Assembly: GCA_002726515.1 (NCBI GenBank) | Contig: PBTE01000190.1 | Coordinates: 1-41,963, forward strand | Reading direction: 5' to 3' | DNA length: 41,963 nucleotides | From: Planctomycetaceae bacterium | GTDB lineage: Bacteria > Planctomycetota > Planctomycetia > Pirellulales > Pirellulaceae | In this document: positions 1 to 7,920 of the stretch, in pieces | How the letters are laid out: each line of letters opens with the position of its first letter | How positions within the stretch are numbered: the first letter of the stretch is position 1 | The notes under the pieces: generated by a model | Told to the model about the DNA's origin: nothing | Database searches by the model: none | Seen by the model: only the letters and a program-made list of their open reading frames with translations | Translations under genes and position numbers: made by a program

Positions 1-2
1 AA

Positions 3-884
3 AGTGGCTGGTTACCCAAGTTGTATGGTGGTACCGAATTCAGTTCACGTGGTACACCGCTGCAGAATTTGGAGCCCCCGGCAGGGATGCTTCCGGGCGT
101 TCAGCGGAGGACTTTGGACTTTCTCGCACGTCTCAATAAGAAACATCTCGAAAAGTACCCCGGTCACTCGGAACTGGAGACCCGTATCCATAACTACGAA
201 CTGGCTGCGCGCATGCAGCTGAGCGCAAAGAAGGTGTTGGACCTGTCCAAAGAATCGAAAGCAACGCTACGGCTCTATGGATTGGATGACCCGGAGTGCT
301 GGACACCCATTGAGTCAGGCAATGATGACAAAATAACCCCTGCCGGTTACGCCGTTCGTTGTTTGATGGCGCGCCGTCTGGTGGAAGCGGGAGTAAGATT
401 TGTGCAGGTGTTTGTCGGCAAGGGCCAGCCTTGGGATTATCACAGCTACCTCGAGGGGGGTTTGCCCAACATGTGTAGGGTCAGCGACCGGGCATCGGCA
501 GCCCTGGTCAAGGACCTCGGGCAGCGGGGGCTGCTGGACGATACCATTGTACTCTGGGCTGGCGAGTTTGGACGACTGCCTGTTTCCCAAATAGGTCAGT
601 CCAAAGGGCGAGCAGGCGGCCGTGATCACAACATGCGTGCGGGTAGCCTGTGGCTTACCGGTGGTGGGTTCAAAAAGGGCTACACCTACGGAGCCACCGA
701 CGAGGTTGGGTATCAGGCTGTGGAGAAGCAACTGTCCATGCCTGACCTGATGGCGACGATTGCCCATCAGATGGGGATTGACCATGAGCGACTGAGCCAC
801 TGGCATGCAGGCCGGGAAGAGACGATGACCGATTCGGTCGTAAGCAATGCCCTTGTTCATCACGAAATTTTAGCCCAGAAGTGA
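3..884 (+). CDS. DUF1501 family protein, 5'-truncated by window edge
   Basis: This is the C-terminal ~293 residues of a DUF1501 protein. The frame is open to the left edge and the codons before the first possible internal start (TTG at 21) already read like the family (SGWLPKLYGGTEF), so the true start lies outside the window. Family-typical segments are the FLPxxYxGTEFxSxGxP-like opening, LMARRLVEAGVRFVQV, the WDYHS region, DTIVLWAGEFGRLP and GRDHN. DUF1501 proteins belong to the sulfatase/alkaline-phosphatase-like fold and are very abundant in planctomycetes, usually exported and often paired with DUF1549/DUF1553 cytochrome-like proteins; no substrate is established. The partner gene would lie upstream, outside the window. 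A short GTG ORF overlaps its stop codon. Family assignment is firm; function is unknown. Confidence 0.9.
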   Translation, partial: SGWLPKLYGGTEFSSRGTPLQNLEPPAGMLPGVQRRTLDFLARLNKKHLEKYPGHSELETRIHNYELAARMQLSAKKVLDLSKESKATLRLYGLDDPECWTPIESGNDDKITPAGYAVRCLMARRLVEAGVRFVQVFVGKGQPWDYHSYLEGGLPNMCRVSDRASAALVKDLGQRGLLDDTIVLWAGEFGRLPVSQIGQSKGRAGGRDHNMRAGSLWLTGGGFKKGYTYGATDEVGYQAVEKQLSMPDLMATIAHQMGIDHERLSHWHAGREETMTDSVVSNALVHHEILAQK

Positions 885-1051
885 AATCAGATTTGAACCG
901 GGTTGTGGGCGCCATCCGGGATAGTCTGAAAACTGAAGGGGCTGCGGGGATGGACGAGTTGCTATCAGTCTTGATGAGGCGCCCAATACTGGCGGGGCCT
1001 CCCGTTCTGAAATATCCAGACGAGGTGTTTGACGGACCGACAGACCCGTGA
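881..1051 (+). CDS. possible 56-aa small protein overlapping the DUF1501 stop
   Basis: A GTG codon overlaps the stop of the DUF1501 gene (GTGA) and opens a frame of 56 codons ending at TGA 1049-1051. The product would start VKSDLNRVVGAIRD, contain MDELLSVLMRRP and end in DGPTDP. The GTGA overlap is the arrangement expected for translational coupling, but there is no independent Shine-Dalgarno and I recognise no family. It lies between the DUF1501 gene and the secreted hydrolase on the same strand. An internal ATG (MDELLSV) would give a shorter product. It may equally be a chance frame; low confidence. Confidence 0.3.
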   Translation: MKSDLNRVVGAIRDSLKTEGAAGMDELLSVLMRRPILAGPPVLKYPDEVFDGPTDP

Positions 1052-1112
1052 TAGACAGGCGTTTCTTCATGGTTTCCACTGAAGTAGCGATCATTTTAAG
1101 GGTAAACATGCG

Positions 1113-2024
1113 ATGAAAATTTTTCTGTCAGTTCCTTTTGTCTGGGTGATGGTTGCCCGGTTGCTTTATGCGGAGACAGAGCTTGAAAAATTCCCTCCCA
1201 CATATGCCAACGTCCCTTACGGGACGCACGCCAGGAACGTGTTGGATTTCTGGCAGGCAGAAGGCGCGGGACCTCGACCGGTTCTGGTCTACATCCACGG
1301 TGGTGGTTGGACCTCTGGCGACAAGATGCAGAATCATCCCAAGAGAATCCGGCCGTTTCTCGATCAGGGAATTTCCTACGCAGCCATCAATTATCGATTG
1401 CTTGGCGCCGCTCCATTGCCCGCACCAGTTCACGACGCGGCCCGGGCGATTCAATTCCTCCGCTCCAAGGCTACGGAGTGGAACATCAAGGTAGTCCGAG
1501 TTGCGCTTACCGGTGGTAGTGCGGGAGCCTGCACCTCCATGTGGATCCTGCTGCACGATGACCTGGCTGACCCGAACGCGAATGATCCTGTGTTGAGGCA
1601 GTCGACGCGCGTCACGGCCGCGGCCGTGTCCGTCGGTCAGACATCGATCGATCCCGAAGTGATCGAGCCCTGGTTGGGACCGAACGTCTTGAAGCACCGT
1701 ATGATTCACATGGCCGTCGGCGAACTGACGATAGAAAGTGCACTGAAAAACTACGAACAGCATCGCGAGCTGTATTTTGAATTCTCGCCGTACAACCATC
1801 TCGATGAAAATGATCCACCACTTCTCATGTTGTACGGAAACAACATGCGTCTTCCCCCCGAAGATGTAGGCCACGCGATTCATCACCCACTGTTTGGAAT
1901 TAAGCTGAAGGAGAAGGCAGATCAACTCGGACATGAAAGCCACCTGCTGATCCAGGGAGTCTCGAGTTCCGAGCAGTATTCATCAGCGACCAAATTTCTT
2001 TTGGCGAAGCTGCTGGCTCCCTAG
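1113..2024 (+). CDS. secreted alpha/beta hydrolase (carboxylesterase/feruloyl-esterase-like)
   Basis: This is a 303-aa alpha/beta-hydrolase fold esterase. Residues 1-20 (MKIFLSVPFVWVMVARLLYA) form a signal peptide, so the enzyme is probably exported. The oxyanion-hole motif HGGGW lies near residue 62, with the hormone-sensitive-lipase/BD-FAE-like continuation TSGDK. The nucleophile elbow GGSAG lies near 135. A late Asp (NDPPLLMLYG) and a His (LGHESHLL) complete a plausible Ser-Asp-His triad. The substrate is probably an ester or acylated polysaccharide, by family only. An AAGGG stretch about 10 nt upstream supports the ATG. It follows the DUF1501 gene on the same strand after about 230 bp. 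Class is firm; substrate is unknown. Confidence 0.85.
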   Translation: MKIFLSVPFVWVMVARLLYAETELEKFPPTYANVPYGTHARNVLDFWQAEGAGPRPVLVYIHGGGWTSGDKMQNHPKRIRPFLDQGISYAAINYRLLGAAPLPAPVHDAARAIQFLRSKATEWNIKVVRVALTGGSAGACTSMWILLHDDLADPNANDPVLRQSTRVTAAAVSVGQTSIDPEVIEPWLGPNVLKHRMIHMAVGELTIESALKNYEQHRELYFEFSPYNHLDENDPPLLMLYGNNMRLPPEDVGHAIHHPLFGIKLKEKADQLGHESHLLIQGVSSSEQYSSATKFLLAKLLAP

Positions 2025-2756
2025 CCCGGTGGGTATTGGCCGGGTGGAACTGCCGCTTTGAACAGCAAGCGACAGTCATCTAGCTGAGATGGGGTTTAAA
2101 TCTTTTCCCGCCATCCTGTAAATTTCCGGAAACATGCCCTTGTGCGCAGAGGACGTGTTGGTAATGCTCCCGAATCATCAGAGCGGGACTGACCGCAGGC
2201 ATGCAGACCAACCAACACTGGTGTTTCGATGTCATCCGGGACGGATCAGGCCGATTTGGTCCGGCGTGCTTCCTTGGGAGAGGGATTTTTTGATAGATTC
2301 GGTTAGCAGTATTTCGCCAGCTGCTCGGACAATCAGGAGCAATGGTCGGTTTTCGCCGGTTCACAATGGCCGCCAGCTGTTCAGAAAACTTAACATCGGT
2401 TCGCGTCTCCTTCGGGGCGAGTAAAACGAGTACCTCAGCCTGTCATCAAGTGCTCTGAAACAACACCCATGATTGGATCTGTACATGCAACCTAACTCTG
2501 TCAAAGGGGTTGCGATGACTGGTTGATGTGCTGTGTAACACAAGGGGATAGCAACGTTCAATAAGAGTCCATCGTTGACCACAGGAGGTGAAAACTTGTT
2601 GGCGTTGGGTTTGCGACCACACATGGTGTCAATGTTTCATTTTTTTTACAGAAGACTAAGAGTGTGTGGGATCGCCACCACGCGCAAAACAGTTTTCAAA
2701 GTCTTGATTGCGTCGTTCCAGCAGCCTGGATATTTCAAAAAAAAGAACCAAAACTC

Positions 2757-2784
2757 TTGCACTTTGGCCTTTCGCTGGTACACT
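2757..2784 (+). promoter_or_regulatory. candidate sigma70-type promoter
   Basis: TTGCAC at 2757-2762 and TACACT at 2779-2784 are separated by 16 bp. Each matches the housekeeping -35/-10 consensus at four of six positions. It points towards the PEP-CTERM gene and would give a leader of about 250 nt that includes the palindrome at 2879-2896. Prediction only. Confidence 0.3.
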
Positions 2785-2878
2785 GGGTCGTGAGAAGGAA
2801 CCTTTTCCGGAAGGGTCCGGTATCGTTGCTGGCGAGACTCGTGTGTGAGGAAGCGAATGTTGAAGATTACAACCTACG

Positions 2879-2896
2879 CCAAGAGTCAACTCTTGG
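2879..2896. repeat. 18-bp perfect palindrome upstream of PEP-CTERM gene
   Basis: CCAAGAGT-CA-ACTCTTGG is perfectly self-complementary around a 2-nt centre; in RNA it would form a 7-bp stem with a TCAA loop. It lies about 150 bp before the PEP-CTERM start codon and downstream of the candidate promoter at 2757-2784. It could be an operator or a leader hairpin. Confidence 0.4.
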
Positions 2897-3043
2897 AACT
2901 GAGAGAGACCACTGCCGCCCCGTGCGAAGAGCATACAGGGTGACAGTGGTTTTTTTAGGGGTTTTTAATGTGATTTACGTGCGTCTTGGGGCGCGTGCAA
3001 GTACATTTTTTTCGTAGACACTTTTCAATGGAGACAGTCAGGT

Positions 3044-3553
3044 ATGACCAAGCAAAGTGCAAGTTTGAAGATGACACTCGTATGGGTAGTGGTCGCACTG
3101 TTTTTGGTGAACTTCACCATCGCAGGCGGCAAAGGTCCTGCCTGTGACCTCAATGGTGACAGCAGCTGTGACGTCGCGGACATCGATACCCTGGCCGGTA
3201 GTGGCTCAGCGGCGATCAACGATTGGCTCGCTGGCGCAGCCACCGAGAACAGTCATGCTTCTCCCTACCTGGCGAGTGATACCGACCTTGACCGGGACGT
3301 CGACCTGAGCGACTACAACGCTCTGGCCGGTAACTTCAACCCCACCGGGTCGGGTGCTGCTTTCTCCGACGGTGACGGCGATGGCGACGGCGACGTCGAC
3401 CTGAGCGACTACAACACACTGGCTAGTGGCTTCGCTCCCACCGGTTACTCCGGAGCCGCTGGTGTTCCTGAGCCGTCTTCGATGGTTCTGTGCATGCTTG
3501 GCTTGGTGTTCGGAAGCGGGATTGCCTTCTGCCGCAAACGACTCTGGTCGTAA
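3044..3553 (+). CDS. dockerin-like PEP-CTERM surface protein
   Basis: This is a 169-aa exported protein. Residues ~8-27 form a hydrophobic signal segment (TLVWVVVALFLVNF). Then come three dockerin-like calcium-loop units: DLNGDSSCDVADID, DLDRDVDLSDYN and GDGDGDVDLSDYN, the latter two followed by LAxxFxPTG. It ends with a PEP-CTERM sorting signal: VPEPSS, a hydrophobic helix and a basic CRKRLW tail. PEP-CTERM proteins are recognised by exosortase-type transpeptidases and delivered to the cell surface; neither exosortase nor a cohesin partner is in the window. The Asp/Gly-rich loops probably bind Ca2+. The gene stands alone, with a long leader and its own strong terminator, so it is probably monocistronic. 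Confidence 0.85.
   Translation: MTKQSASLKMTLVWVVVALFLVNFTIAGGKGPACDLNGDSSCDVADIDTLAGSGSAAINDWLAGAATENSHASPYLASDTDLDRDVDLSDYNALAGNFNPTGSGAAFSDGDGDGDGDVDLSDYNTLASGFAPTGYSGAAGVPEPSSMVLCMLGLVFGSGIAFCRKRLWS
3296..3415 (+). repeat. two exact 24-bp copies inside the PEP-CTERM gene
   Basis: The same 24 bp encoding DVDLSDYN occurs at 3296-3319 and 3392-3415, a 96-bp (32-codon) period. Identity at synonymous positions suggests a recent internal duplication or gene conversion of the dockerin-like unit. Confidence 0.8.
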
Positions 3554-3585
3554 AAAGCTGAGCTTGTAACTTGATTGTGTCTCCT

Positions 3586-3624
3586 AAACGGGGTGAAGTC
3601 TGACGACTTCACCCCGTTTTTTTT
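3586..3624 (+). terminator. rho-independent terminator of the PEP-CTERM gene
   Basis: A perfect 15-bp stem (3586-3600 with 3605-3619) has a 4-nt loop TGAC and runs into eight T (3617-3624). It begins 32 bp after the PEP-CTERM stop and separates it from the convergent P450 gene. Confidence 0.95.
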
Positions 3625-3724
3625 GCTCCTGCCAGATGGCCTCCGGTCACCTGCTGATGGTGAATTGGTTGTAGAGAAATAGAAAACCGTGAAACTACCA
3701 ACCGGTGGCACCCGGATACGCTGC

Positions 3725-4972
3725 TCAAACGTCAAACATCACAGGCAACGTCTTCAACATGCGCAGGCCGGTGGATGGCTGCCAGTGGGGTCGCTCAAGC
3801 GCTGACTGGTCCACTGGCCGAAGCCCGGGCATTTTCTGCAAAATCGTTGTGACTGCAATCTGCCCTTCCAGACGTGCCAAGGGGGCGCCCAGGCAAAAAT
3901 GGGCGCCGCTGCCAAACGCCAGGTGCCGGTTCGGGCTCCGCCCGATGTCCAGCCGGTCCGGATCTGAAAACTGCTGTGGATCACGGTTGGCAGCACTCAG
4001 CATCAGGGCCACGGTCTGACCTTCCCGGATCTGCTGCCCACCGAGTTCAATGTCCGCCATGGCGATCCGGGAGTTGCGCGGGGCCGGACTCTCGTACCGC
4101 AAGAACTCCTCAATGGCGGTCTCGATCCGCTCCGGGTGGGTACGAAGTCTTTCTGCCACTTCGGGGTGCCGCAGCAGCAGCAGGACGCTGTTTCCGATCA
4201 AGGCAGCGGTAGTATCATATGCTCCTACCAACATCTGAACACACATTGCCAACAGTTCATCAGGATGAAGCGCATCACGCTCGGATTCCCGACAGAGCAG
4301 CGTACTGATCAGATCCCCTTCCGGTTCAGCGCGCTTACGTCGGATAATCTCAGCGAAGTACTCCGACAGGTCGACCAGGCCGGAGAGCGCCTGTTCTGCA
4401 GTGTCGGGCCGCCGTAACGCCGGCGCATCGGTGAAGGCAACGATCTCTTCAACCCACGCCTGAAACTGGTCTATATCCTTCGGCGGGATACCCAACAGTT
4501 CACAAACCACCGTCACCGTCAGGGGAGAAGCAAGGTCACAAATGACATCCAGCCGGCCCTTCGGCGCAACAGCATCGATCAAGTCGCAAGCGAGCTCCGT
4601 AATATGGGTCTCCATCGCCGCGACATTACGGGCCACAAACGGCTGCTGGACAGACTCACGCAGGCGTTTGTGGCCCGGCGGATCCGTATGCGAAACCCAC
4701 AGGGCAAGGTGCTTCCCCAAACCGTCAACCCGGGTCCGTAATTCCCCGGGCAACGCATTCATGATGATACGCGCCTTGTCGGAGGAAAAACACGGATGGA
4801 GATGGCCCTGCTGCACATCATCGTAGCTGGTGACAACCCAGCATCCCCACGGTTCGCACCAATGCACCGGTTCGGTGCTTCGCAACTCACGCAGGACGGG
4901 GTAGGGATCAGCAAGCTGTCCTTGACAGAAAAGTTCGTAGTCGCGGGTATGGATAATTCTTGCTGGCGGCAT
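3725..4972 (-). CDS. cytochrome P450 monooxygenase
   Basis: A 415-aa soluble bacterial P450 of normal family length. The haem-binding loop FGSGAHFCLG places the thiolate Cys at about residue 360. The I-helix has GAYDTT, an acceptable version of (A/G)Gx(D/E)T(T/S). The K-helix ExxR is EEFLR. No membrane anchor is present, so it is cytoplasmic and needs a separate ferredoxin/reductase, none of which is nearby. P450s of this class hydroxylate small hydrophobic molecules such as terpenoids, fatty acids and polyketides; the substrate cannot be read from sequence. It lies 80 bp downstream of the isomerase/MBL-like gene set on the same strand and could be its last gene, though the gap allows an independent promoter. 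Confidence 0.93.
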   Translation of the reverse strand: MPPARIIHTRDYELFCQGQLADPYPVLRELRSTEPVHWCEPWGCWVVTSYDDVQQGHLHPCFSSDKARIIMNALPGELRTRVDGLGKHLALWVSHTDPPGHKRLRESVQQPFVARNVAAMETHITELACDLIDAVAPKGRLDVICDLASPLTVTVVCELLGIPPKDIDQFQAWVEEIVAFTDAPALRRPDTAEQALSGLVDLSEYFAEIIRRKRAEPEGDLISTLLCRESERDALHPDELLAMCVQMLVGAYDTTAALIGNSVLLLLRHPEVAERLRTHPERIETAIEEFLRYESPAPRNSRIAMADIELGGQQIREGQTVALMLSAANRDPQQFSDPDRLDIGRSPNRHLAFGSGAHFCLGAPLARLEGQIAVTTILQKMPGLRPVDQSALERPHWQPSTGLRMLKTLPVMFDV

Positions 4973-5052
4973 CGCTTTCGGACTACTCCACCACGTGTGT
5001 CTTCCTGTTTAACCTGAAATCCAAACCCAGCGAATTTGTGCCCCAAACACCG

Positions 5053-5940
5053 TCAGGCGAGTCCAATTTTTTTCAGATAGGCAACGCTGCGTCGGGCAAT
5101 CGGCAGCGGTTTGTCGAATGGGGCGGGAAACATGTCCTGCTCGACGATGGCGAATCCGCTGTAATTGACTTCCTGCAGCACGTCGCGAACTGCCTCATAA
5201 TCGACAGCCCCCTCTTCGGGCCCGCAAAACGCGTCCAAGGCAGCCGCTCTCCCGACATGAATGCCCTCGGCCTCAACCCGCCGCATCACCTCGGCATCGA
5301 TGTTCTTGAAATGAATGTGAATGATGCGCTGGTAGTGGCGGCGAATGAACTCGACGGCGTCACCTCCACTGTATGCGTGGTGACCGATGTCCAAGCACAG
5401 CGAGACGAGTTCCACCTCCGTCTGTGCCAATAGCGTCTCGATCTGGTCTTCCGTCTCCACGTGTGTTTCGGCGTTGGGATGAAATACCAGCTTTAAACCG
5501 AAGCGGTCACGCGCCATTTCGGCGACGCGATGAACCGTGTCGATCAGACGTTTCCAGGTGTCGCCGTCCAGGCGTGCCGGTGCGGTCAGCTTTCCCGTCA
5601 CCAGATCGGTGTAAGAATCATCGATCAGCACCAGAAACTCCCCACCCAATCCGGCCGCCAGTTCACCACCGCCCCGGACCTGGGCCTCGACACCTTCCCA
5701 ATGCGAAGCCTCTTCCAGATTCCCTTCGACGACGCAGGCGCAAACCTTCAGGCCACGCGACCCGAGCTCGTCACGCAACACGGAAAGTTGCGTGGGAAGG
5801 TAGCCGTAGGGCCCCAACTCGATCCACTCGTATCCCGTTTCAGCCACTTCGTCAAGAAATCGCCGCCACGGTATCTGTCGGGAATCCTCGGGAAACCACA
5901 CACCCCACGCGTCCGGCGCTGTACCCAGAGTAATCTTCAT
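5053..5940 (-). CDS. sugar phosphate isomerase/epimerase, IolE-like TIM barrel
   Basis: A 295-aa xylose-isomerase-like TIM barrel. The N-terminus (KITLGTAPDAWGVWFPED) resembles inosose dehydratase IolE and related inositol-pathway proteins. Candidate metal/catalytic residues are in FHPNAETHVET, CLDIGHHAY, IIHIHFKN and IVEQDMF, matching the Glu/Asp/His/Glu pattern of the family. I place the start at ATG 5940 (MKITLGT), preceded by a GAAAGAAG ribosome-binding site and 16 bp after the MBL-like gene stop. A longer frame to 5994 would overlap that gene and lacks similarity. It is the third gene of a compact set with the MBL-like protein and another TIM barrel. The family is clear. IolE activity is only a possibility, since no other iol gene is present. 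Confidence 0.85.
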   Translation of the reverse strand: MKITLGTAPDAWGVWFPEDSRQIPWRRFLDEVAETGYEWIELGPYGYLPTQLSVLRDELGSRGLKVCACVVEGNLEEASHWEGVEAQVRGGGELAAGLGGEFLVLIDDSYTDLVTGKLTAPARLDGDTWKRLIDTVHRVAEMARDRFGLKLVFHPNAETHVETEDQIETLLAQTEVELVSLCLDIGHHAYSGGDAVEFIRRHYQRIIHIHFKNIDAEVMRRVEAEGIHVGRAAALDAFCGPEEGAVDYEAVRDVLQEVNYSGFAIVEQDMFPAPFDKPLPIARRSVAYLKKIGLA

Positions 5941-5956
5941 GAATCTTCTTTCACGT

Positions 5957-6664
5957 TCACTTGGTCGCCGTATAGCCGGAAGGCTCCGGCACAATGATGG
6001 TCGGGCGTCCCGGTTTCAGTTCCGGCGGCGGTAGTGTCACCGTGTGGTGCCTCGGAAAGACCACAGGATCGCCACTGCGGTGATCAAGAAATTCTTCGAT
6101 CCGACTCATGGCAAACGAGAGCGGTGGCAGGTTGTAATGCATCGGCACGATCCATCGGGGTTCAAGAAAGTCGATCATCGGGTCAAGTTCCTCGTGGGTC
6201 GGAGTGTTCATTTCTCCCGTGAGGACCAGGAACATGTCACAATGTCCGACAAAGGGCGCCAACTGCTCGGGTGTCAGTTCATATCCCAGGTCACCCATAT
6301 GCAGAATCCACAAGTCACCCGCTTTGAACGCATACAAGGCGTTGTCGTTCGGACTGTGTTCGTTGTGGTTGGGGTGCTCACGGGCCTGTACCGTCACCAC
6401 TGGTTCGCCGTTGATGTTTGCTTCTGCTTCGCCACGCGCCACATCGAGCGCATTGATCACACGCGGTTCACCCAAAACGAGTTTGACGTTATCGTGGGCC
6501 GGATCGGTGAGCGAACTGACAATGACCGTCTCGGCGTCCAACCTGCGGCCATCATCTTCCAGCTTGACGGTGGAGTGCCCGTAGGGGTCCATGACGATGG
6601 TCGGGCGCCCGTCCTGCCACAGACGGAAGCAGGCGTGCCCCACAAACTCAAGCTGCACATTCAT
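5957..6664 (-). CDS. metallo-beta-lactamase-fold (UlaG-like) protein with degenerate metal motif
   Basis: A 235-aa protein of the UlaG/L-ascorbate-6-phosphate-lactonase-like branch of the metallo-beta-lactamase superfamily. Family features are VGHACFRL near residue 8, HMGDLG in the middle and PMHYN near the C-terminal part. The usual TH-x-H-x-DH metal motif should follow the strand ending VIVS (residue ~50); here it reads SLTDPAHDN, so only the last His (H57) is kept and the first His, second His and Asp are replaced by Leu, Asp and Ala. Hydrolysis by the normal binuclear mechanism is therefore doubtful. The start ATG overlaps the stop of the upstream TIM-barrel gene by 4 bp (ATGA), implying translational coupling. 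Role unknown; possibly a binding or regulatory subunit of the sugar pathway. Confidence 0.8.
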   Translation of the reverse strand: MNVQLEFVGHACFRLWQDGRPTIVMDPYGHSTVKLEDDGRRLDAETVIVSSLTDPAHDNVKLVLGEPRVINALDVARGEAEANINGEPVVTVQAREHPNHNEHSPNDNALYAFKAGDLWILHMGDLGYELTPEQLAPFVGHCDMFLVLTGEMNTPTHEELDPMIDFLEPRWIVPMHYNLPPLSFAMSRIEEFLDHRSGDPVVFPRHHTVTLPPPELKPGRPTIIVPEPSGYTATK

Positions 6665-7683
6665 TCTTCACCTTCCTTTCCAAATTGGCGCTGCCCACGA
6701 TATTCGGCATATTCCCAGTACTTCGTGCCGACAGGTTTCTCCAACATGATCGGCTTGATGAAGTCCGCCGACTTCCTGAGTCCTTCCTCCACATCCATGT
6801 ACTCGCACTCCATTTCGAGTGACAGTATGTCGTTGTAACCGACGAAGCGGAGTGTGGTGATGACCTCCCGCCAAGTCGCCTCGTCGTGCCCCCAACCAAC
6901 CTGGGTAAAGTTCCAGGAACGATCCTCGGGGTGCCGTGCCGACGTGGTATTGTTCATACCCTGCAATCGGCAGACATAATCGTTGATATAAGTGTCCTTG
7001 AGATGGATGTGTTGTGTGAGCGGACCTAAGAAACGCAAAGCGGTGATCGGGTCGATCCCCTGCGCCCACATGTGTGAAATATCGAAGTTACACGCGACGA
7101 CCGGGCCGATTTCTTCGTGAAACCGTTTTAGCTTGACCGGGTTATTCAGCATATCAGCGACCTGCATCTCGAAGCAGAGCGTAACGCCATGGTCGGCGGC
7201 GATTTTGCCCTGCTCCTTCCAGTAGGGGATCAACCGCTGGTCCCATTGCCATTGCAGCGTATTCAACCAAAAACTGAGGTTCGGTTCCTGCGTCTGCTGG
7301 CTGATCCACGCCGGAGAGGACTCTCCCTCGGCGGCCTCGGGCAGGCCCGCCACCAAGGTCATCCGCCGCACACCAATCTTCTCCATCAGCTCACACACCT
7401 GTCGAAACTGAAACCGGTACAACTCGGCTATCTGTTCATCAGGCATCAACGGTGAACCGTGGCAGCTCAATGATGAGATCTGCAGGTCGTGCCGGGCGTA
7501 TGCGTCCAGCCACCGTTGTCGCTCACCATCGTCGGCAAGCAGCTTGTCGAGATCACAGTACCGCTTGGAGAACTGCCCACCGGCGGCGACCTCCATTCCC
7601 TTCACCCCCAGATCCTGCGCGAACTGCAGACCCTGGTCGAAGTCAAATTTCATGATGAAATGGGTATTGATCCCAAGAAACAT
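6661..7683 (-). CDS. sugar phosphate isomerase/epimerase (xylose-isomerase-like TIM barrel)
   Basis: A 340-aa TIM-barrel protein, first gene of the set. Candidate divalent-metal ligands are Glu in TLCFEMQV, Asp/His in NFDISHMWAQG, His in HIHLKD and Glu in LSLEMECEY, in the order expected for AP-endonuclease-family-2/xylose-isomerase-like isomerases. The ATG at 7683 is preceded by TGGAGGC at good spacing. Its stop overlaps the MBL-like gene start by 4 bp. The sugar or cyclitol substrate cannot be told from sequence. It shares the family, but not close identity, with the barrel two genes downstream, so the two probably catalyse different steps rather than being a recent duplication. Confidence 0.87.
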   Translation of the reverse strand: MFLGINTHFIMKFDFDQGLQFAQDLGVKGMEVAAGGQFSKRYCDLDKLLADDGERQRWLDAYARHDLQISSLSCHGSPLMPDEQIAELYRFQFRQVCELMEKIGVRRMTLVAGLPEAAEGESSPAWISQQTQEPNLSFWLNTLQWQWDQRLIPYWKEQGKIAADHGVTLCFEMQVADMLNNPVKLKRFHEEIGPVVACNFDISHMWAQGIDPITALRFLGPLTQHIHLKDTYINDYVCRLQGMNNTTSARHPEDRSWNFTQVGWGHDEATWREVITTLRFVGYNDILSLEMECEYMDVEEGLRKSADFIKPIMLEKPVGTKYWEYAEYRGQRQFGKEGEE

Positions 7684-7920
7684 CGTTGCCTCCAGAGGTT
7701 GCCGGATGAGACACTCAGTTGCCCCACAAGATAGCTAAAGGAACATCCAGACGCAATTGGCAGCCAGTCGGGTGTGTCGTGTATCGAACAAAAAGAAAGG
7801 ATGGATCGCGCAAACTCAGCGAAAGCTCTTCTGCGGTCAGGTCCGCCCCGGCCCACCAGTCCAAGGAGAAAAACGGAATCACCAACGCTGACTGGCTGCC
7901 GCCGGGGATTTCCCGGCCAG

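Larger units (their letters stand above)
2025..3043. other. 1-kb stretch without a convincing gene; leader of the PEP-CTERM gene
   Basis: No frame here resembles a protein family. What can be seen: an AGGAGGTG Shine-Dalgarno-like string at 2583-2590 with a TTG at 2596 opening a 65-codon frame of low-complexity appearance; a sigma70-like promoter at 2757-2784; and an 18-bp perfect palindrome at 2879-2896. The T-rich segment 2949-2979 directly precedes the PEP-CTERM gene's leader. The stretch probably holds the promoter and a long 5' leader for that gene; the remaining sequence is unexplained. Confidence 0.5.

Noticed and set aside
1128..1943. 271-codon minus-strand frame opposite the hydrolase
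   Set aside because: It is antisense to a gene with intact catalytic motifs and has no recognisable domain.
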